64,000 nucleotides of DNA from Aggregatilinea lenta (GCF_003569045.1 NZ_BFCB01000002.1:124001-188000); one strand, 5' to 3'. Counted from the first letter of the stretch, positions 27,105-36,455 are shown. The notes: generated by a model not told the origin, from the sequence alone. Made by a program: numbers and translations.

Positions 27105-28874
27105 ATGAATCCCGACAACTCGTGGCGGCGGACGTCACAGGACCTTCTGCCGCCCACCCGTCCGCCCGCAGCAGAGGGCCATTACGATCTCTACCCTAGC
27201 TTTCCGATCGAAGCAGGCAGCATCACGCAGGGATTCGAGGCGCTCGCGGCGCAGATCGCGCACAGCCCCACCGTCACCATCGACGGGTACGGCGGCGTCT
27301 TCTGGAAGCCGTTCCGTGACGCGCTCGATGCGGCGCTGCGCGCGCAGGGCATCACGGCGCAGTGGCACAACGTAGACGACGCGCTGCGGCCCCCGGCGGA
27401 AATCGAAGCACTGGTCGCGCCGTTCCTGGGGGGAGACGATCCGCTGTTCGGGACGCGCTTCACCGGAACGCTGCGTGACTTCTTCGACGGCGAGAAGCTG
27501 GCCGCGCTCATACCCTCACCTGCCGCGCAGATGAACATCATCTACGGTTGCGGCGCAGCCCTGGCCGGTTGGGACGGCGTGCTGGTATACGTCGATCTAC
27601 CCAAGAACGAGATCCAGTTCCGCTCGCGGGCGGGCAGCGTATGCAACCTGGGCGCAGCGGAGCTTCAGCCGCCGAAGGCGATGTACAAGCGCTTCTATTT
27701 CGTGGATTGGGTCACGCTCAACCGGCACAAGGCCGATCTGCTGCCGCATATCGACATCATCGTGGACGGCCAGCGCCCCGACGATCCGGCGCTCGTGCGC
27801 GGCGAGACGCTGCGCGGCGGCCTGCAGGCCATGAGCCGCAGCTACTTCCGCGTGCGGCCCTGGTTCGAGCCGGGTGCGTGGGGTGGTCAGTGGATCAAGC
27901 AGCACATCCCCGAACTGCCGCAGGACGTGCCGAACTACGCGTGGTCGTTCGAGCTGATCGTGCCGGAAAACGGCCTGCTGTTCGAGAGCGGCGGGCGCCT
28001 GCTGGAAGTGTCGTTCGACTTCCTGATGTACCACGATCACCAGGCAGTGATCGGTGACAGCGCAGATCGCTTCGGCTACGAGTTCCCGATCCGGTTCGAC
28101 TTTCTGGACACGGTCGATGGCGGGAACCTGTCGGTGCAGTGCCACCCCAGCCCGGACTACATCCGCGAGCACTTCGGGGAGACGTTCACGCAGGATGAGA
28201 CGTACTACATCCTGGACGCCAAGCCGGACTCGCGCGTGTTCATCGGCTTCCAGGACGACATCGAGCCGGACGCTTTCCGCGCCGCACTGGAAAGCAGTTT
28301 CGACGAGGGTGTTCCGGTCGATATCGACCGTTTCGTCAACTCCGAGCCGGTCCAGAAGCACGATCTGGTGCTCATCCCGCACGGCACGATCCACTGCTCC
28401 GGCGAGGGTGTGCTTGTGGTCGAGATCAGCGCGACGCCCTATATCTTCACCATGAAGATGTACGACTGGATGCGCCCCGACCTGGACGGCAAGCCGCGCC
28501 CGTTGAACATCGATCGTGCGTTCGAGAACCTGAACTTCGAGCGCAAGGGCCAACGCGCCCACGAGTTGATGTCGCAGCCTTACGTGTTGGACCGAGGCGA
28601 CGGCTGGCAGGTCATTCACCTGCCCACAACCGGCGTGCACTTCTACGACGTGCACCGGCTGGAATTCGAGCAGTCAATCGAGGTTGCCACGGGCGGATCG
28701 TGCCACGTACTCAGCCTGGTCGAAGGCGAGTCGATCTTGCTGGAAGCAGCGAACGGATCGCAGCAGCGCTTCAGCTACGCGGAGACGTTTGTCATCCCTG
28801 CGGCGGCCAGGCGCTACACGCTCACCAATCTCGGCACGAGCACGGCCAAAGTCGTGAAGGCATTCATAAAATAA
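27105..28874 (+). CDS. Class I mannose-6-phosphate isomerase-like protein with N-terminal extra domain
   Basis: The C-terminal part (about 300-589) is a class I phosphomannose-isomerase cupin with metal-binding stretches NLSVQCHPSPDYIREHFGE, DETYYILDAKPDS and LIPHGTIHCSGEG. The first 200 residues are not part of standard PMI (about 390-420 residues). They contain VTIDGYGGVFWKPFRDALDA and later WDGVLVYVDLPKNEIQ, which resembles a nucleoside-kinase-type fold with a degenerate P-loop (no GxxxxGK[ST]). So this is a fusion, perhaps with a lost kinase activity (inference). It is the last structural gene of the polyol operon. Confidence 0.78.
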   Translation: MNPDNSWRRTSQDLLPPTRPPAAEGHYDLYPSFPIEAGSITQGFEALAAQIAHSPTVTIDGYGGVFWKPFRDALDAALRAQGITAQWHNVDDALRPPAEIEALVAPFLGGDDPLFGTRFTGTLRDFFDGEKLAALIPSPAAQMNIIYGCGAALAGWDGVLVYVDLPKNEIQFRSRAGSVCNLGAAELQPPKAMYKRFYFVDWVTLNRHKADLLPHIDIIVDGQRPDDPALVRGETLRGGLQAMSRSYFRVRPWFEPGAWGGQWIKQHIPELPQDVPNYAWSFELIVPENGLLFESGGRLLEVSFDFLMYHDHQAVIGDSADRFGYEFPIRFDFLDTVDGGNLSVQCHPSPDYIREHFGETFTQDETYYILDAKPDSRVFIGFQDDIEPDAFRAALESSFDEGVPVDIDRFVNSEPVQKHDLVLIPHGTIHCSGEGVLVVEISATPYIFTMKMYDWMRPDLDGKPRPLNIDRAFENLNFERKGQRAHELMSQPYVLDRGDGWQVIHLPTTGVHFYDVHRLEFEQSIEVATGGSCHVLSLVEGESILLEAANGSQQRFSYAETFVIPAAARRYTLTNLGTSTAKVVKAFIK

Positions 28875-29058
28875 CGGAAGCTTGAGTCTGATGGGATCTG
28901 CAGGGCAACCCAGTCATACCTATTATAATGAGGTAATCCGTAACGAAACATACAAATTCTAGCGTGTGTATACTCATATACACGCAGTAATCCAGAACAG
29001 CCTTACAGGCGGGAAACATCAGGTCGTTGCATGACGCAACGAGACAAAGGAAACCAAT

Positions 29059-29829
29059 ATGCTTCCGGCGGCGCGACTCAATGCAATATTGGCAGACATC
29101 CTTGCGAAAGGCTCCGGCACGATCCCGGAGCTGAGCGAGAAGTATGGCGTTTCGGAGATGACCATCCGGCGTGACTTGAAATCGCTGGAGGAGCAAGGCT
29201 TCATCCGGCGCACGCACGGGGGTGCTGTCAACGCGGGCACGTCGCCCATCGAGCCGTACCACGAGCTGAAGATGGAGCACTCCGGTCCCCAGAAGGAGGC
29301 CATAGCGCGCTATGCCGTCGAGCACTTCATTCAGGACTCGGACATCATCATCCTTGAGGGCGGCACCACGATCGAAGCCATGCTGCCGTACCTGACGCGG
29401 TTCGAAGCGCTGACGATCATGACCAATAGTCTCTTCACCCTGAACGGACTCAAGACTAATGCGGGAAGCCATACGATCATCAGCAGCGGCGGCATGCTTC
29501 GCAGCGTATCATTCACGTTCGTGGGTCCGTTCGCGGAAAAAACGTTCCAGGAGTTCAACGCCAAAAGCGTGTTCCTCTCCGCGACAGGCTGGACGCGCGA
29601 GGTAGGTTTCAGCGACCCTGGCATGCTCGACACACAGGTCAAAAAAGCGATGATCCAGTCGGCGCAGCAGACAATCGTCCTGCTGGACTCCAGTAAGTTC
29701 GGCGTGACGTCGCTAACGACCTTCCTGAATCCGTTTGACGCCGATGTCCTTATCACCGATTCGGGTGCACCTAGAGAAGGCCTACGTGAAATCAGCGAGC
29801 GCGGGACCACTGTCTGCATCGTAGATTAA
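29059..29829 (+). CDS. DeoR/GlpR-family transcriptional regulator
   Basis: This 256-residue regulator has an N-terminal winged helix (GTIPELSEKYGVSEMTIRRD, then LEEQGFIRRTHGGAV) and a DeoR-type sugar-phosphate sensor domain (ALTIMTNSLFTLNGL, then VLLDSSKFG near the end). The family usually represses sugar operons and responds to a phosphorylated intermediate. The ATG at 29059 has AAAGGA ahead. It probably controls the operon at 19,724 through the phased repeat there. A hairpin GCGTGTGTATA/TATACACGC lies about 90 bases upstream. Confidence 0.93.
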   Translation: MLPAARLNAILADILAKGSGTIPELSEKYGVSEMTIRRDLKSLEEQGFIRRTHGGAVNAGTSPIEPYHELKMEHSGPQKEAIARYAVEHFIQDSDIIILEGGTTIEAMLPYLTRFEALTIMTNSLFTLNGLKTNAGSHTIISSGGMLRSVSFTFVGPFAEKTFQEFNAKSVFLSATGWTREVGFSDPGMLDTQVKKAMIQSAQQTIVLLDSSKFGVTSLTTFLNPFDADVLITDSGAPREGLREISERGTTVCIVD

Positions 29830-29941
29830 GCAGACGACTTCACACGTTACAACGAATAGAAACAGTTACGGGCCGGGGGCGGCCTGGTAATGCTGTGTTG
29901 CCTCCGCACCTTGCTTGAGTATTGGGGGAAACCAACCTGAC

Positions 29942-31072
29942 ATGGACGAACTATCGCATCGAGAGCGCGTAGCGCTCGCCTTCGATCACCGCGAACCGGA
30001 CCGCGTGCCCATCGACTTCATGGGGAACGCGTCGATGGTTCTGGACGAAACGTACTTTCGCCTCAAGGCGCACCTGGGTATCACGGGGGACATCCCGCCA
30101 GTGCGTGAGGGCACCACCGCGAACTATTACGACGAGCGCATCCTGGACATCTTCGACGTCGACTTCCGGCGCCTGTTCCTGCCCACCCACCCCGGCTTTT
30201 ACCGTACCCATCCCGATGGCACGTTCAGCGACGTCTGGGGCATGATCTGGCAGAAGAACGGCATCTTCGTCAACTGTATAAGCAGCCCGCTGGCCGACGC
30301 CAACCTGGACGAAATCGCAAACTACGCGTGGCCGGACCCCTTACAGGTCTGGCACGCCACCGGCCTTGCCGAGATGGCCCGGCACAAGTATGAAACGAGC
30401 GACTACGCCCTGGTCGCGCGCAACCCGATCACGTGGGGGTTTCTGGACCTGGGCTGCCGGATGCGTGGCATGGAGCAGTTCCTGATGGACCTGGCGCTCA
30501 ACCCCGAAGCTGCGCAACTGATCATCGACCGGGCGCTGGACATCTACCTGAACATTTACGCGATGTTTCTGCGCGAGATTGGCCCTTACGTGCAGGTGGT
30601 TGAAACCGCCGACGATCTCGGCACGCAGCGCAGCCTGTTGATCTCGCCTGACACGTACAGAACGTTCTTCAAGCCCGCCCAGACACGTCTCAACACGTTG
30701 ATCAAAGACTATGCGCCCCAGGCCCGCATCTTCTTCCACTGCGACGGCGCGATCACCAAGCTGATTCCCGACCTGATCGAGGCCGGGATCGAAATCCTGA
30801 ACCCGGTCCAGCCCTCCGCAAAAGGCATGGAATCGGCGGATCTTAAGCGCCAGTTCGGGGATCATCTGATCTTTCACGGTGCAGTAGATCAGAAGCCCCA
30901 GGAGGGCACCGAAGACGATGTTCGCGCTGAAGTACGGCGGCGCATCGACGCGCTGGCACCCGGCGGCGGGTACGTGCTTTCAACCTCGAACGTGATCGTC
31001 GATCCGCCGCTCGAAAACATCGTCGCAATTTTCAATGAAGCGCACAGCTATGGGCGCTACCCTGTCGGGTAA
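29942..31072 (+). CDS. Uroporphyrinogen decarboxylase/methyltransferase-family protein
   Basis: The 376-residue protein begins MDELSHRERVALAFDHREPD and RVPIDFMGN, the opening pattern of the UroD-like superfamily that includes corrinoid methyltransferases (MtaA, CmuA). Late motifs include ARIFFHCDGAITKLIPDLIE, FHGAVDQKPQEGT and GGGYVLSTSNVIVDPP. Its position with a sugar operon, away from haem genes, argues against haem synthesis. Such proteins are often found near sugar operons in this type of genome, with unknown function. The ATG at 29942 is used. Confidence 0.82.
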   Translation: MDELSHRERVALAFDHREPDRVPIDFMGNASMVLDETYFRLKAHLGITGDIPPVREGTTANYYDERILDIFDVDFRRLFLPTHPGFYRTHPDGTFSDVWGMIWQKNGIFVNCISSPLADANLDEIANYAWPDPLQVWHATGLAEMARHKYETSDYALVARNPITWGFLDLGCRMRGMEQFLMDLALNPEAAQLIIDRALDIYLNIYAMFLREIGPYVQVVETADDLGTQRSLLISPDTYRTFFKPAQTRLNTLIKDYAPQARIFFHCDGAITKLIPDLIEAGIEILNPVQPSAKGMESADLKRQFGDHLIFHGAVDQKPQEGTEDDVRAEVRRRIDALAPGGGYVLSTSNVIVDPPLENIVAIFNEAHSYGRYPVG

Positions 31073-31450
31073 GCAAGTATGTTTTGGGGGTCTGTGATCC
31101 AGAAATCGTAAGAGGTGACCTCGAACAACACCAGCAAATGGCACCGCGCTGGAGAGTTGAGGCGCGATTTTGTTTCAGCCCGTGGCCGAATAGGAGTATA
31201 AAGCTCCAAGATCTCCGGGCAAAGACGGAAATACATGCAAAATCCTCGAAATTCCTATCGCCGCAGCCATCTACGGTGTATTTCGGAATTTCGCCCTTCG
31301 GGCCGGATTTTGTTGGACACCGTTCGCGGTAAGCCGAGGGGAATGTGTTCCTCATATGATTCAAGAGAATACTTGAACCCTATATCCTAAGAAGGAATTT
31401 GTCCTCTTGTAAGGTCAAAAAGGTGCTCTCGTACTCCCGAAAAACTCCTT
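31073..31450. other. Intergenic, about 380 bp, no gene seen
   Basis: There is no supported gene here. The stretch contains a 9-bp inverted repeat, CGAAATTCC at 31,247 and GGAATTTCG at 31,285, with a 29-base loop. It may be a weak terminator of the UroD-like gene. Confidence 0.45.
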
Positions 31451-31562
31451 TGGGGGATACTTACCGTATCCGACCTGAGTTTTCCCTGACTTGTTGACTA
31501 CAACAAACCCCGATCGAAGCGTAAGCGTGTGCTGCCGAAAGAACCGCAAGACGCTCCCCTAC
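31451..31562 (+). repeat. Dispersed repeat, copy B (about 111 bp)
   Basis: This is the second copy of the element at 17,751-17,862, in the same orientation and of nearly the same length, sharing AAACCCCGATCGAAG and GCGTGTGCTGCCGAAAGA. Here the ends are TGGGGGA and TCCCCTAC, a weaker inverted repeat. It sits 35 bases upstream of the GntR promoter. Confidence 0.75.
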
Positions 31563-31597
31563 AACTATTCAATCACGGTCAGCACAGGCAATCGTGA

Positions 31598-31646
31598 TTG
31601 ACATCCGCTTAAGCAGATGTATAATGTCTGTAGTATGACTTCATAC
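31598..31646 (+). promoter_or_regulatory. Sigma-70 promoter with GntR-type operator
   Basis: TTGACA at 31,598-31,603 and TATAAT at 31,620-31,625 are 16 bases apart, a near-ideal vegetative promoter. Just downstream, GTATGA-CT-TCATAC (31,633-31,646) is a perfect inverted repeat, flanked by a further GTCTG...CAGAC pair. It would let the GntR protein encoded 40 bases on repress its own operon. Confidence 0.8.
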
Positions 31647-31686
31647 GTCCTACCAGACTACACCGGTTAAGTTGAGGCACGTCTCC

Positions 31687-32439
31687 ATGGCAGACAGGTT
31701 TGAAATCGGTCCGGTTAAGGGCACCGAACTTCTCTCCGATCAGGTTTATACCCATCTCAAGGACCGCCTGATCGCCGGTCACTTTCCGCCCGGCTTCAAG
31801 CTCCCGGCAGAAAGCGAACTGGCGAAAAGCCTCAACGTAAGCCGTGTGTCGCTGCGGGCCGCCTTGCAACGGCTGGAACTCGAAGGCTATATCGAGCGCA
31901 AACGCGGGGTCGGCACGTTCGTCATCGACCGCAATCCGCTCCACCTGGAGGCGGGGATCGAAAAGCTGATCTCAATGTCGGAGGTCATCCGTTCGCGCGG
32001 GCATAAACCGGGGACAGGCGAGACCAAAGTTTATGCACAATCGGCTGACGACGAGATCGCGGCGCGCCTGGGTCTCAATCCCGGCGATCCAGTGTCGGTG
32101 ATCGAGCGCGTGCGCACCATCGATGATCAGCCGGTGTTTTGGGACAGCAGTTGGTTCCCGGCCCGCGTACTGCCCCCGACCACCCCGCCCGCCAGCATCG
32201 GCGAGTCGCTATTCTCCTACGTGGAGCAGAAGCTCGGCCTCACCATCAGCCACGCGGTGGCACGCCTGCTGCCCGCGGTCGTGGACGATTTTCTGGCGGA
32301 AAAACTGGACGTGCCCACCAACACGCTCCTGATCAAGCTGGCCCAGGTCCACTACATTCAGGACAACACGCCTGTCTGGTACTCGACGCTGCTCTACCGG
32401 GAAAGCGAGTTTAGCTGGTACATCGTCCGCACGCGGTGA
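31687..32439 (+). CDS. GntR-family regulator, HutC/UTRA type
   Basis: The 250-residue regulator has a winged-helix N-terminus (KLPAESELAKSLNVSRVSLR and the following QRLELEGYIERKRGVGTFV) and a UTRA ligand domain from about residue 80 (IERVRTIDDQPVFWDSSWF and LLYRESEFSWYIV at the end). The start is the ATG at 31687 with GAGG nine bases upstream. It precedes a ribose-type operon and a consensus promoter with a palindrome, so it is likely the autoregulated controller of that operon. Confidence 0.92.
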   Translation: MADRFEIGPVKGTELLSDQVYTHLKDRLIAGHFPPGFKLPAESELAKSLNVSRVSLRAALQRLELEGYIERKRGVGTFVIDRNPLHLEAGIEKLISMSEVIRSRGHKPGTGETKVYAQSADDEIAARLGLNPGDPVSVIERVRTIDDQPVFWDSSWFPARVLPPTTPPASIGESLFSYVEQKLGLTISHAVARLLPAVVDDFLAEKLDVPTNTLLIKLAQVHYIQDNTPVWYSTLLYRESEFSWYIVRTR

Positions 32440-32601
32440 TCCGTGCCGCGACGCGGCGTCTTGCTCTTTATAAACCTGTTGTTCGACTTCACGGAATGCC
32501 CCTCCACTGCCACCCCATCGCATCTTCCGTCAACCAAACTTTATGTGCCCGGAACCAGCGTGGTTCCTTAACTATTTCGGATGAAAGGATGTTTGTTACG
32601 C

Positions 32602-33045
32602 ATGAAGACGCATGGGGTTCTCCATAACGATCTGGCGCGTGCCATTGCCCGAATGGGCCACGGAGATATGCTGGTCATCACCGATCGCGGCTTCCCGTTT
32701 CCCCGTCACCAGTACACGGAATGCATCGATCTGTCGATTGGCCGTGGCATGCCGCAGGTAGTCGACGTCCTGAAAGTGATCCTCGAAGAACTTGAGATCG
32801 AACAGGTCATCATCGCTGACGAAACCAAGACCGCCAGCCCTGAGACCTACGCCGCATTCAAAGAAGTGCTCTCCCCCATCAAGAACAAGGGCAACGACAT
32901 TGTGGAAACGAACATCCCCCACCCGGAGTTCAAGGACATGGTGTTGAACGGCGGCCTGGAGCGCAAAGAGGTCAAGGTCTTTGTCAAGTGCGGCGAGTTC
33001 ACTCCCTACGCCAACATCATTCTCGTTTCCGGCGTCGATTTTTAA
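32602..33045 (+). CDS. rbsD: RbsD/FucU-type sugar mutarotase (pyranase)
   Basis: This 147-residue protein begins MKTHGVLHNDLARAIARMGH with the active-site His in HGVLHND, and has LVITDRGFPFP and the closing VKCGEFTPYANIILVSGV typical of RbsD/FucU. It speeds interconversion of pyranose and furanose or of anomers so that the kinase receives the right form. An upstream in-frame ATG at 32,581 would extend it by seven residues. It is the first enzyme gene of the ribose-type operon. Confidence 0.9.
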   Translation: MKTHGVLHNDLARAIARMGHGDMLVITDRGFPFPRHQYTECIDLSIGRGMPQVVDVLKVILEELEIEQVIIADETKTASPETYAAFKEVLSPIKNKGNDIVETNIPHPEFKDMVLNGGLERKEVKVFVKCGEFTPYANIILVSGVDF

Positions 33046-33120
33046 TCCATTGCAAGATACGCCTGGCCGGTCGTCTGTCGAAACCGGCCAGACGCATCCT
33101 TTCCCGTGAAAGGTATCAGA

Positions 33121-33960
33121 ATGGATAAGCCACCCGTTCTGGCCGACATTTTCCACGTGTCCAAGCCGATTATCGGCATGCTCCATTTGCGACCGCTGCC
33201 AGGCTCGCCCCTCTATAAGCCGTCCGAAATCTCAATGGACAACATCATCGAGATCGCGGTTGAAGAAGCGCTCCAGCTCGAGGCAGCAGGCGTAGACGGC
33301 GTTCAAGTGGAAAACATTTGGGACTACCCCTACCTCAAGGAGTCTCAGATTGGCCATGAGACAACGGCTGCTCTCGCCGCCGCGACCATTCGCGTTCGGG
33401 ATGCTATCTCGCTGCCCGTCGGCGTCAACTGCCACCTGAATGCAGGCATGCAGGCGCTCGCCGTCGCCTGCGCGACTGGCGCGCGGTGGATACGCGTGTT
33501 TGAGTGGGTCAATGCGTACGTGTCACACGCGGGCCTGACGGAAGGCATCGCCGGGACGCTGTCGCGCTATCGCGCGTTTTTGCATGCCGAGGACATCAAG
33601 TTTTTCTGCGACGTGAACGTCAAGCACGGCAGTCACTTCATCGTGTCCGACCGCACGCTGGTGGAACAGGCGCACGACGCGGAAACGGAAGGGGCGGAGG
33701 CGCTCATCGTGACGGGGTTTGAGACGGGCCAGCCGCCCACCCCGGACAACGTGCAGGCCCTCAGCGAGCACGTCGGCATCCCCGTGATCATTGGCAGCGG
33801 CATGACGACCGAAAATGCCGCCAGCCTGCTCCAGTACGCCGACGGCGCAATCGTCGGCAGCTATTTCAAGCGCGACCACCAATGGAAGATGCCAGTCGAT
33901 GAGGCCATCGCGCGCGAGTTTATGGATCGAGTAAAAGAGTTTCGGGAAGGGCTGTCATGA
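33121..33960 (+). CDS. BtpA/SgcQ-family TIM-barrel protein, paralogue 1
   Basis: The 279-residue protein has the BtpA pattern: SKPIIGMLHLRPLPGSPLY at the N-terminus, GVNCHLNAGMQALAVACATG, and C-terminal IPVIIGSGMTTENAASLLQ with ADGAIVGSYFKRDHQW. BtpA was named for photosystem I assembly, but the family is mostly found in sugar operons (SgcQ of E. coli), where its reaction is unknown; it has a phosphate-binding TIM barrel. It overlaps the kinase gene by ATGA. A second paralogue is at 62,274. Confidence 0.87.
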   Translation: MDKPPVLADIFHVSKPIIGMLHLRPLPGSPLYKPSEISMDNIIEIAVEEALQLEAAGVDGVQVENIWDYPYLKESQIGHETTAALAAATIRVRDAISLPVGVNCHLNAGMQALAVACATGARWIRVFEWVNAYVSHAGLTEGIAGTLSRYRAFLHAEDIKFFCDVNVKHGSHFIVSDRTLVEQAHDAETEGAEALIVTGFETGQPPTPDNVQALSEHVGIPVIIGSGMTTENAASLLQYADGAIVGSYFKRDHQWKMPVDEAIAREFMDRVKEFREGLS

Positions 33961-34913
33961 AGACTCCAAATCTATCCGGTCATGTGCTCTGCATGGGCGC
34001 CATCAATATGGACCTGGTGATGTTCATGGCGCACCTTCCAGGCCCAGGCGAAACCGTAGTGACCGACAATTTCTCAACATTCCCCGGCGGCAAAGGCGGC
34101 AACCAGGCTGTCACGGCTGCCGTTCTGGGTGGCGAGACGCGCTATTTCGGCAAGCTGGCACAGGATTCATTCAGCGACCAGTTGATCGAAGCCATGAGCG
34201 GGCGGGGCGTGGAAACGGATTCCATCCTGCGGGAGCCAGAATCAACCGCCGGGATCGCCATCATCCGGGTGGATGCCAGCGGCCAGAACTCGATCTCCTT
34301 CACGCCCGGCGCCAACGCGCACCTGACTCCGCAAGAAGTAGGCGAAAACACCCCCTATTTCACGCCCGGCGCCATCCTGGTGATCACATGTGAAATCGAT
34401 GCTGAAACGGTCTATGCGGCAGTCCGGCAGGCCCGCGAGCAGGGGATGTTCGTCATCATGGACCCGGCCCCGGTACCCGCCCAGCCGTTCCCCGCCGACA
34501 TTCCCGCCTGCGTGGACGTGATCAAGCCGAACGAGACCGAAGCGTTCCACATCACCGGGATCGCCGTGAAGGACTTCGAGACCGCCGAGCAAGCCATTCG
34601 CAAGATGCTGGGCATGGGCTTTGCCTGCCCCGTGGTCACGCTCGGCGACCGGGGTGCGGTGGCGTACGTGGACGGCCAGATCAAGCGCATCGACCCGATC
34701 AAGGTGAATGTGGTCGACAGCACCGCTGCCGGAGACGTTTTTTCCGGCGCGCTGGCTGCGTCACTCGCGCGGGGCCAGCAGCTCGACGCCGCGCTCGACT
34801 TCGCTACGGCAGCGGCAGCGCTGAGCACCACCGTCCAGGGCGCGCAGACGTCGATCCCCTCCCTCGAACAGGTTGAGGATCTGCTCCGGCAGCGCGCGGC
34901 TCAGGGCGCGTAA
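33957..34913 (+). CDS. rbsK: PfkB-family ribokinase
   Basis: This 318-residue kinase shows GKGGNQAVTAAVLGGETRYF early, the VIKPNETEAFHITGI loop (about 185) and the ATP/anion-hole signature DSTAAGDVFSGALAAS (about 255), with the catalytic Asp in GD. It phosphorylates a pentose or hexose at O5/O6 with ATP. RbsD upstream and RbsACB downstream make ribose or a close analogue the likely substrate. Confidence 0.9.
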   Translation: MKTPNLSGHVLCMGAINMDLVMFMAHLPGPGETVVTDNFSTFPGGKGGNQAVTAAVLGGETRYFGKLAQDSFSDQLIEAMSGRGVETDSILREPESTAGIAIIRVDASGQNSISFTPGANAHLTPQEVGENTPYFTPGAILVITCEIDAETVYAAVRQAREQGMFVIMDPAPVPAQPFPADIPACVDVIKPNETEAFHITGIAVKDFETAEQAIRKMLGMGFACPVVTLGDRGAVAYVDGQIKRIDPIKVNVVDSTAAGDVFSGALAASLARGQQLDAALDFATAAAALSTTVQGAQTSIPSLEQVEDLLRQRAAQGA

Positions 34914-34915
34914 CG

Positions 34916-36454
34916 GTGGCGAAGCCCGCGAACGCAGCAGTGGGAGTGCAGGCATTGGAAACGAAAAAGGTTGCGCTCGAAGTCGTCAACGTCTCGAAAC
35001 GATATGGCGGGATCGATGCGCTCAAGAGTGTGAACCTGAGCCTCTACGAAGGCGAAGTATGCGCGCTGCTGGGGGAAAACGGGGCCGGAAAATCGACCCT
35101 GATCAAGATCCTGACCGGCGTGGAGTCGCGTGACGAGGGCGAGATCCTGCTGTACGGCAGCGCGCCGCACATCACCGATCCAGTCGCGGCGCGGCAGCAC
35201 GGCATCGCCGCCATTTACCAGGAGCTGAGCCTGATCGAGCACCTGACGGTCGCGCAGAACATCTTCCTGGGTCACGAACCGACCAAAACGCTGGGCTGGA
35301 ACGACAACCGGCGTCTGGTGCAGGGTGCGGCAGGCTACCTGCAGCGATTCCACATCGACATCGACCCGCGCGCCCGCGTGTGCGACCTGGGCATGGGGCA
35401 AAAACGCATCGTCGAGATCGTGAAGGCACTGACCATCAACGCGCGCATCCTCTTTCTGGACGAGCCGACAACCGGCATGAGCCAGCCCGAGATCGAGCGC
35501 CTGTTCCAGATTATGGGCGAACTCAAGGCCCACCGGGTGACGATGATCTACATCTCGCACTACCTGGACGAGGTGTTCAAAGTCTGCGATCGGGCGGCAG
35601 TGTTGCGCGACGGCCAATCCGTGGGCATCTTCCAGGTGCAGGACGTCGATAAGCCGACGCTGATCCGGGCCATGATCGGCAAGGATCTCCAGGCCGCCAC
35701 AGCCCGCGCGACCCGCGCCTTCCCACAGGACGCTGTCGTGCTGGAAGCGGTCGATTTCCAGGCGGAAGGCATGCAGCAGCCCCTCAGCTTCACCATCGCG
35801 GCGGGGGAGATCGTCGGCGTGACGGGCATCATCGGCTCCGGTAAGTCCGAGCTGGGACAGGGGCTGTTCGGCGTGACCCGGCAAACCGGGGGCACGCTGC
35901 GCCTGAACAAGCAGACGGTCCGCTTTCGCAGCCCGGAAGCAGCCCGCAAGCATGGCGTCGCGTTCATCCCCGAAGACCGCAAGCAGCAGGGCCTGCTGCT
36001 GCCGCATTCCGTCGAAGCCAACCTGACCCTGGCGAACCTGGATCGCGTGTCGGAGAAGGCATTTGTCGTACCGCGCAGGCGGCGGCGCTGCGCCACCGAT
36101 ATCGCGGAGCGGCTGCGCATCGTGCCGCTCAACGTCAGGATGCGCGCCCGCAATCTGTCGGGCGGCAACCAGCAAAAGGTCGTCATCGGCAAGTGGTTGA
36201 TCGGGGACCCGACGTTGCTGATCATGGACGAGCCAACCCGCGGCGTGGACGTGGGTGCCAAGACGGAGATCTACAGCCTGATCGAGTCGCTGGCCCAAAG
36301 CGGCAAGGCCGTGCTGGTCCTGTCATCTGAATTTGATGAAGTTCGGCGTTTGTGTGATCGCATTTTAGTACTGCGCCAGGGCGCTATCGTAGGCGAGATG
36401 CGCTCCGACGAGGCCAGCGGTGACCGGCTGCTTTCGTTGGCGCTAGGAGGCTGA
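34916..36454 (+). CDS. rbsA: Ribose-type ABC transporter, fused double ATPase
   Basis: The 512-residue protein contains two ATPase halves. The first has Walker A GENGAGKST (about 60), DLGMGQKRIVEIVKAL and Walker B ARILFLDEPTTG. The second has the looser GIIGSGKSELGQGLFG (about 305) and LSGGNQQKVVIGKWL with LLIMDEPTRGVDVGAK. Degeneration of the second Walker A is normal in RbsA. The start is the GTG at 34916, three bases after the kinase stop; later GTG codons are possible. Confidence 0.93.
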   Translation: MAKPANAAVGVQALETKKVALEVVNVSKRYGGIDALKSVNLSLYEGEVCALLGENGAGKSTLIKILTGVESRDEGEILLYGSAPHITDPVAARQHGIAAIYQELSLIEHLTVAQNIFLGHEPTKTLGWNDNRRLVQGAAGYLQRFHIDIDPRARVCDLGMGQKRIVEIVKALTINARILFLDEPTTGMSQPEIERLFQIMGELKAHRVTMIYISHYLDEVFKVCDRAAVLRDGQSVGIFQVQDVDKPTLIRAMIGKDLQAATARATRAFPQDAVVLEAVDFQAEGMQQPLSFTIAAGEIVGVTGIIGSGKSELGQGLFGVTRQTGGTLRLNKQTVRFRSPEAARKHGVAFIPEDRKQQGLLLPHSVEANLTLANLDRVSEKAFVVPRRRRRCATDIAERLRIVPLNVRMRARNLSGGNQQKVVIGKWLIGDPTLLIMDEPTRGVDVGAKTEIYSLIESLAQSGKAVLVLSSEFDEVRRLCDRILVLRQGAIVGEMRSDEASGDRLLSLALGG

Positions 36455-36455
36455 T

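Noticed and set aside
34901-36298. 465-codon minus-strand frame over rbsA
   Set aside because: Same strand-shadow effect; the ATPase motifs are on the plus strand.
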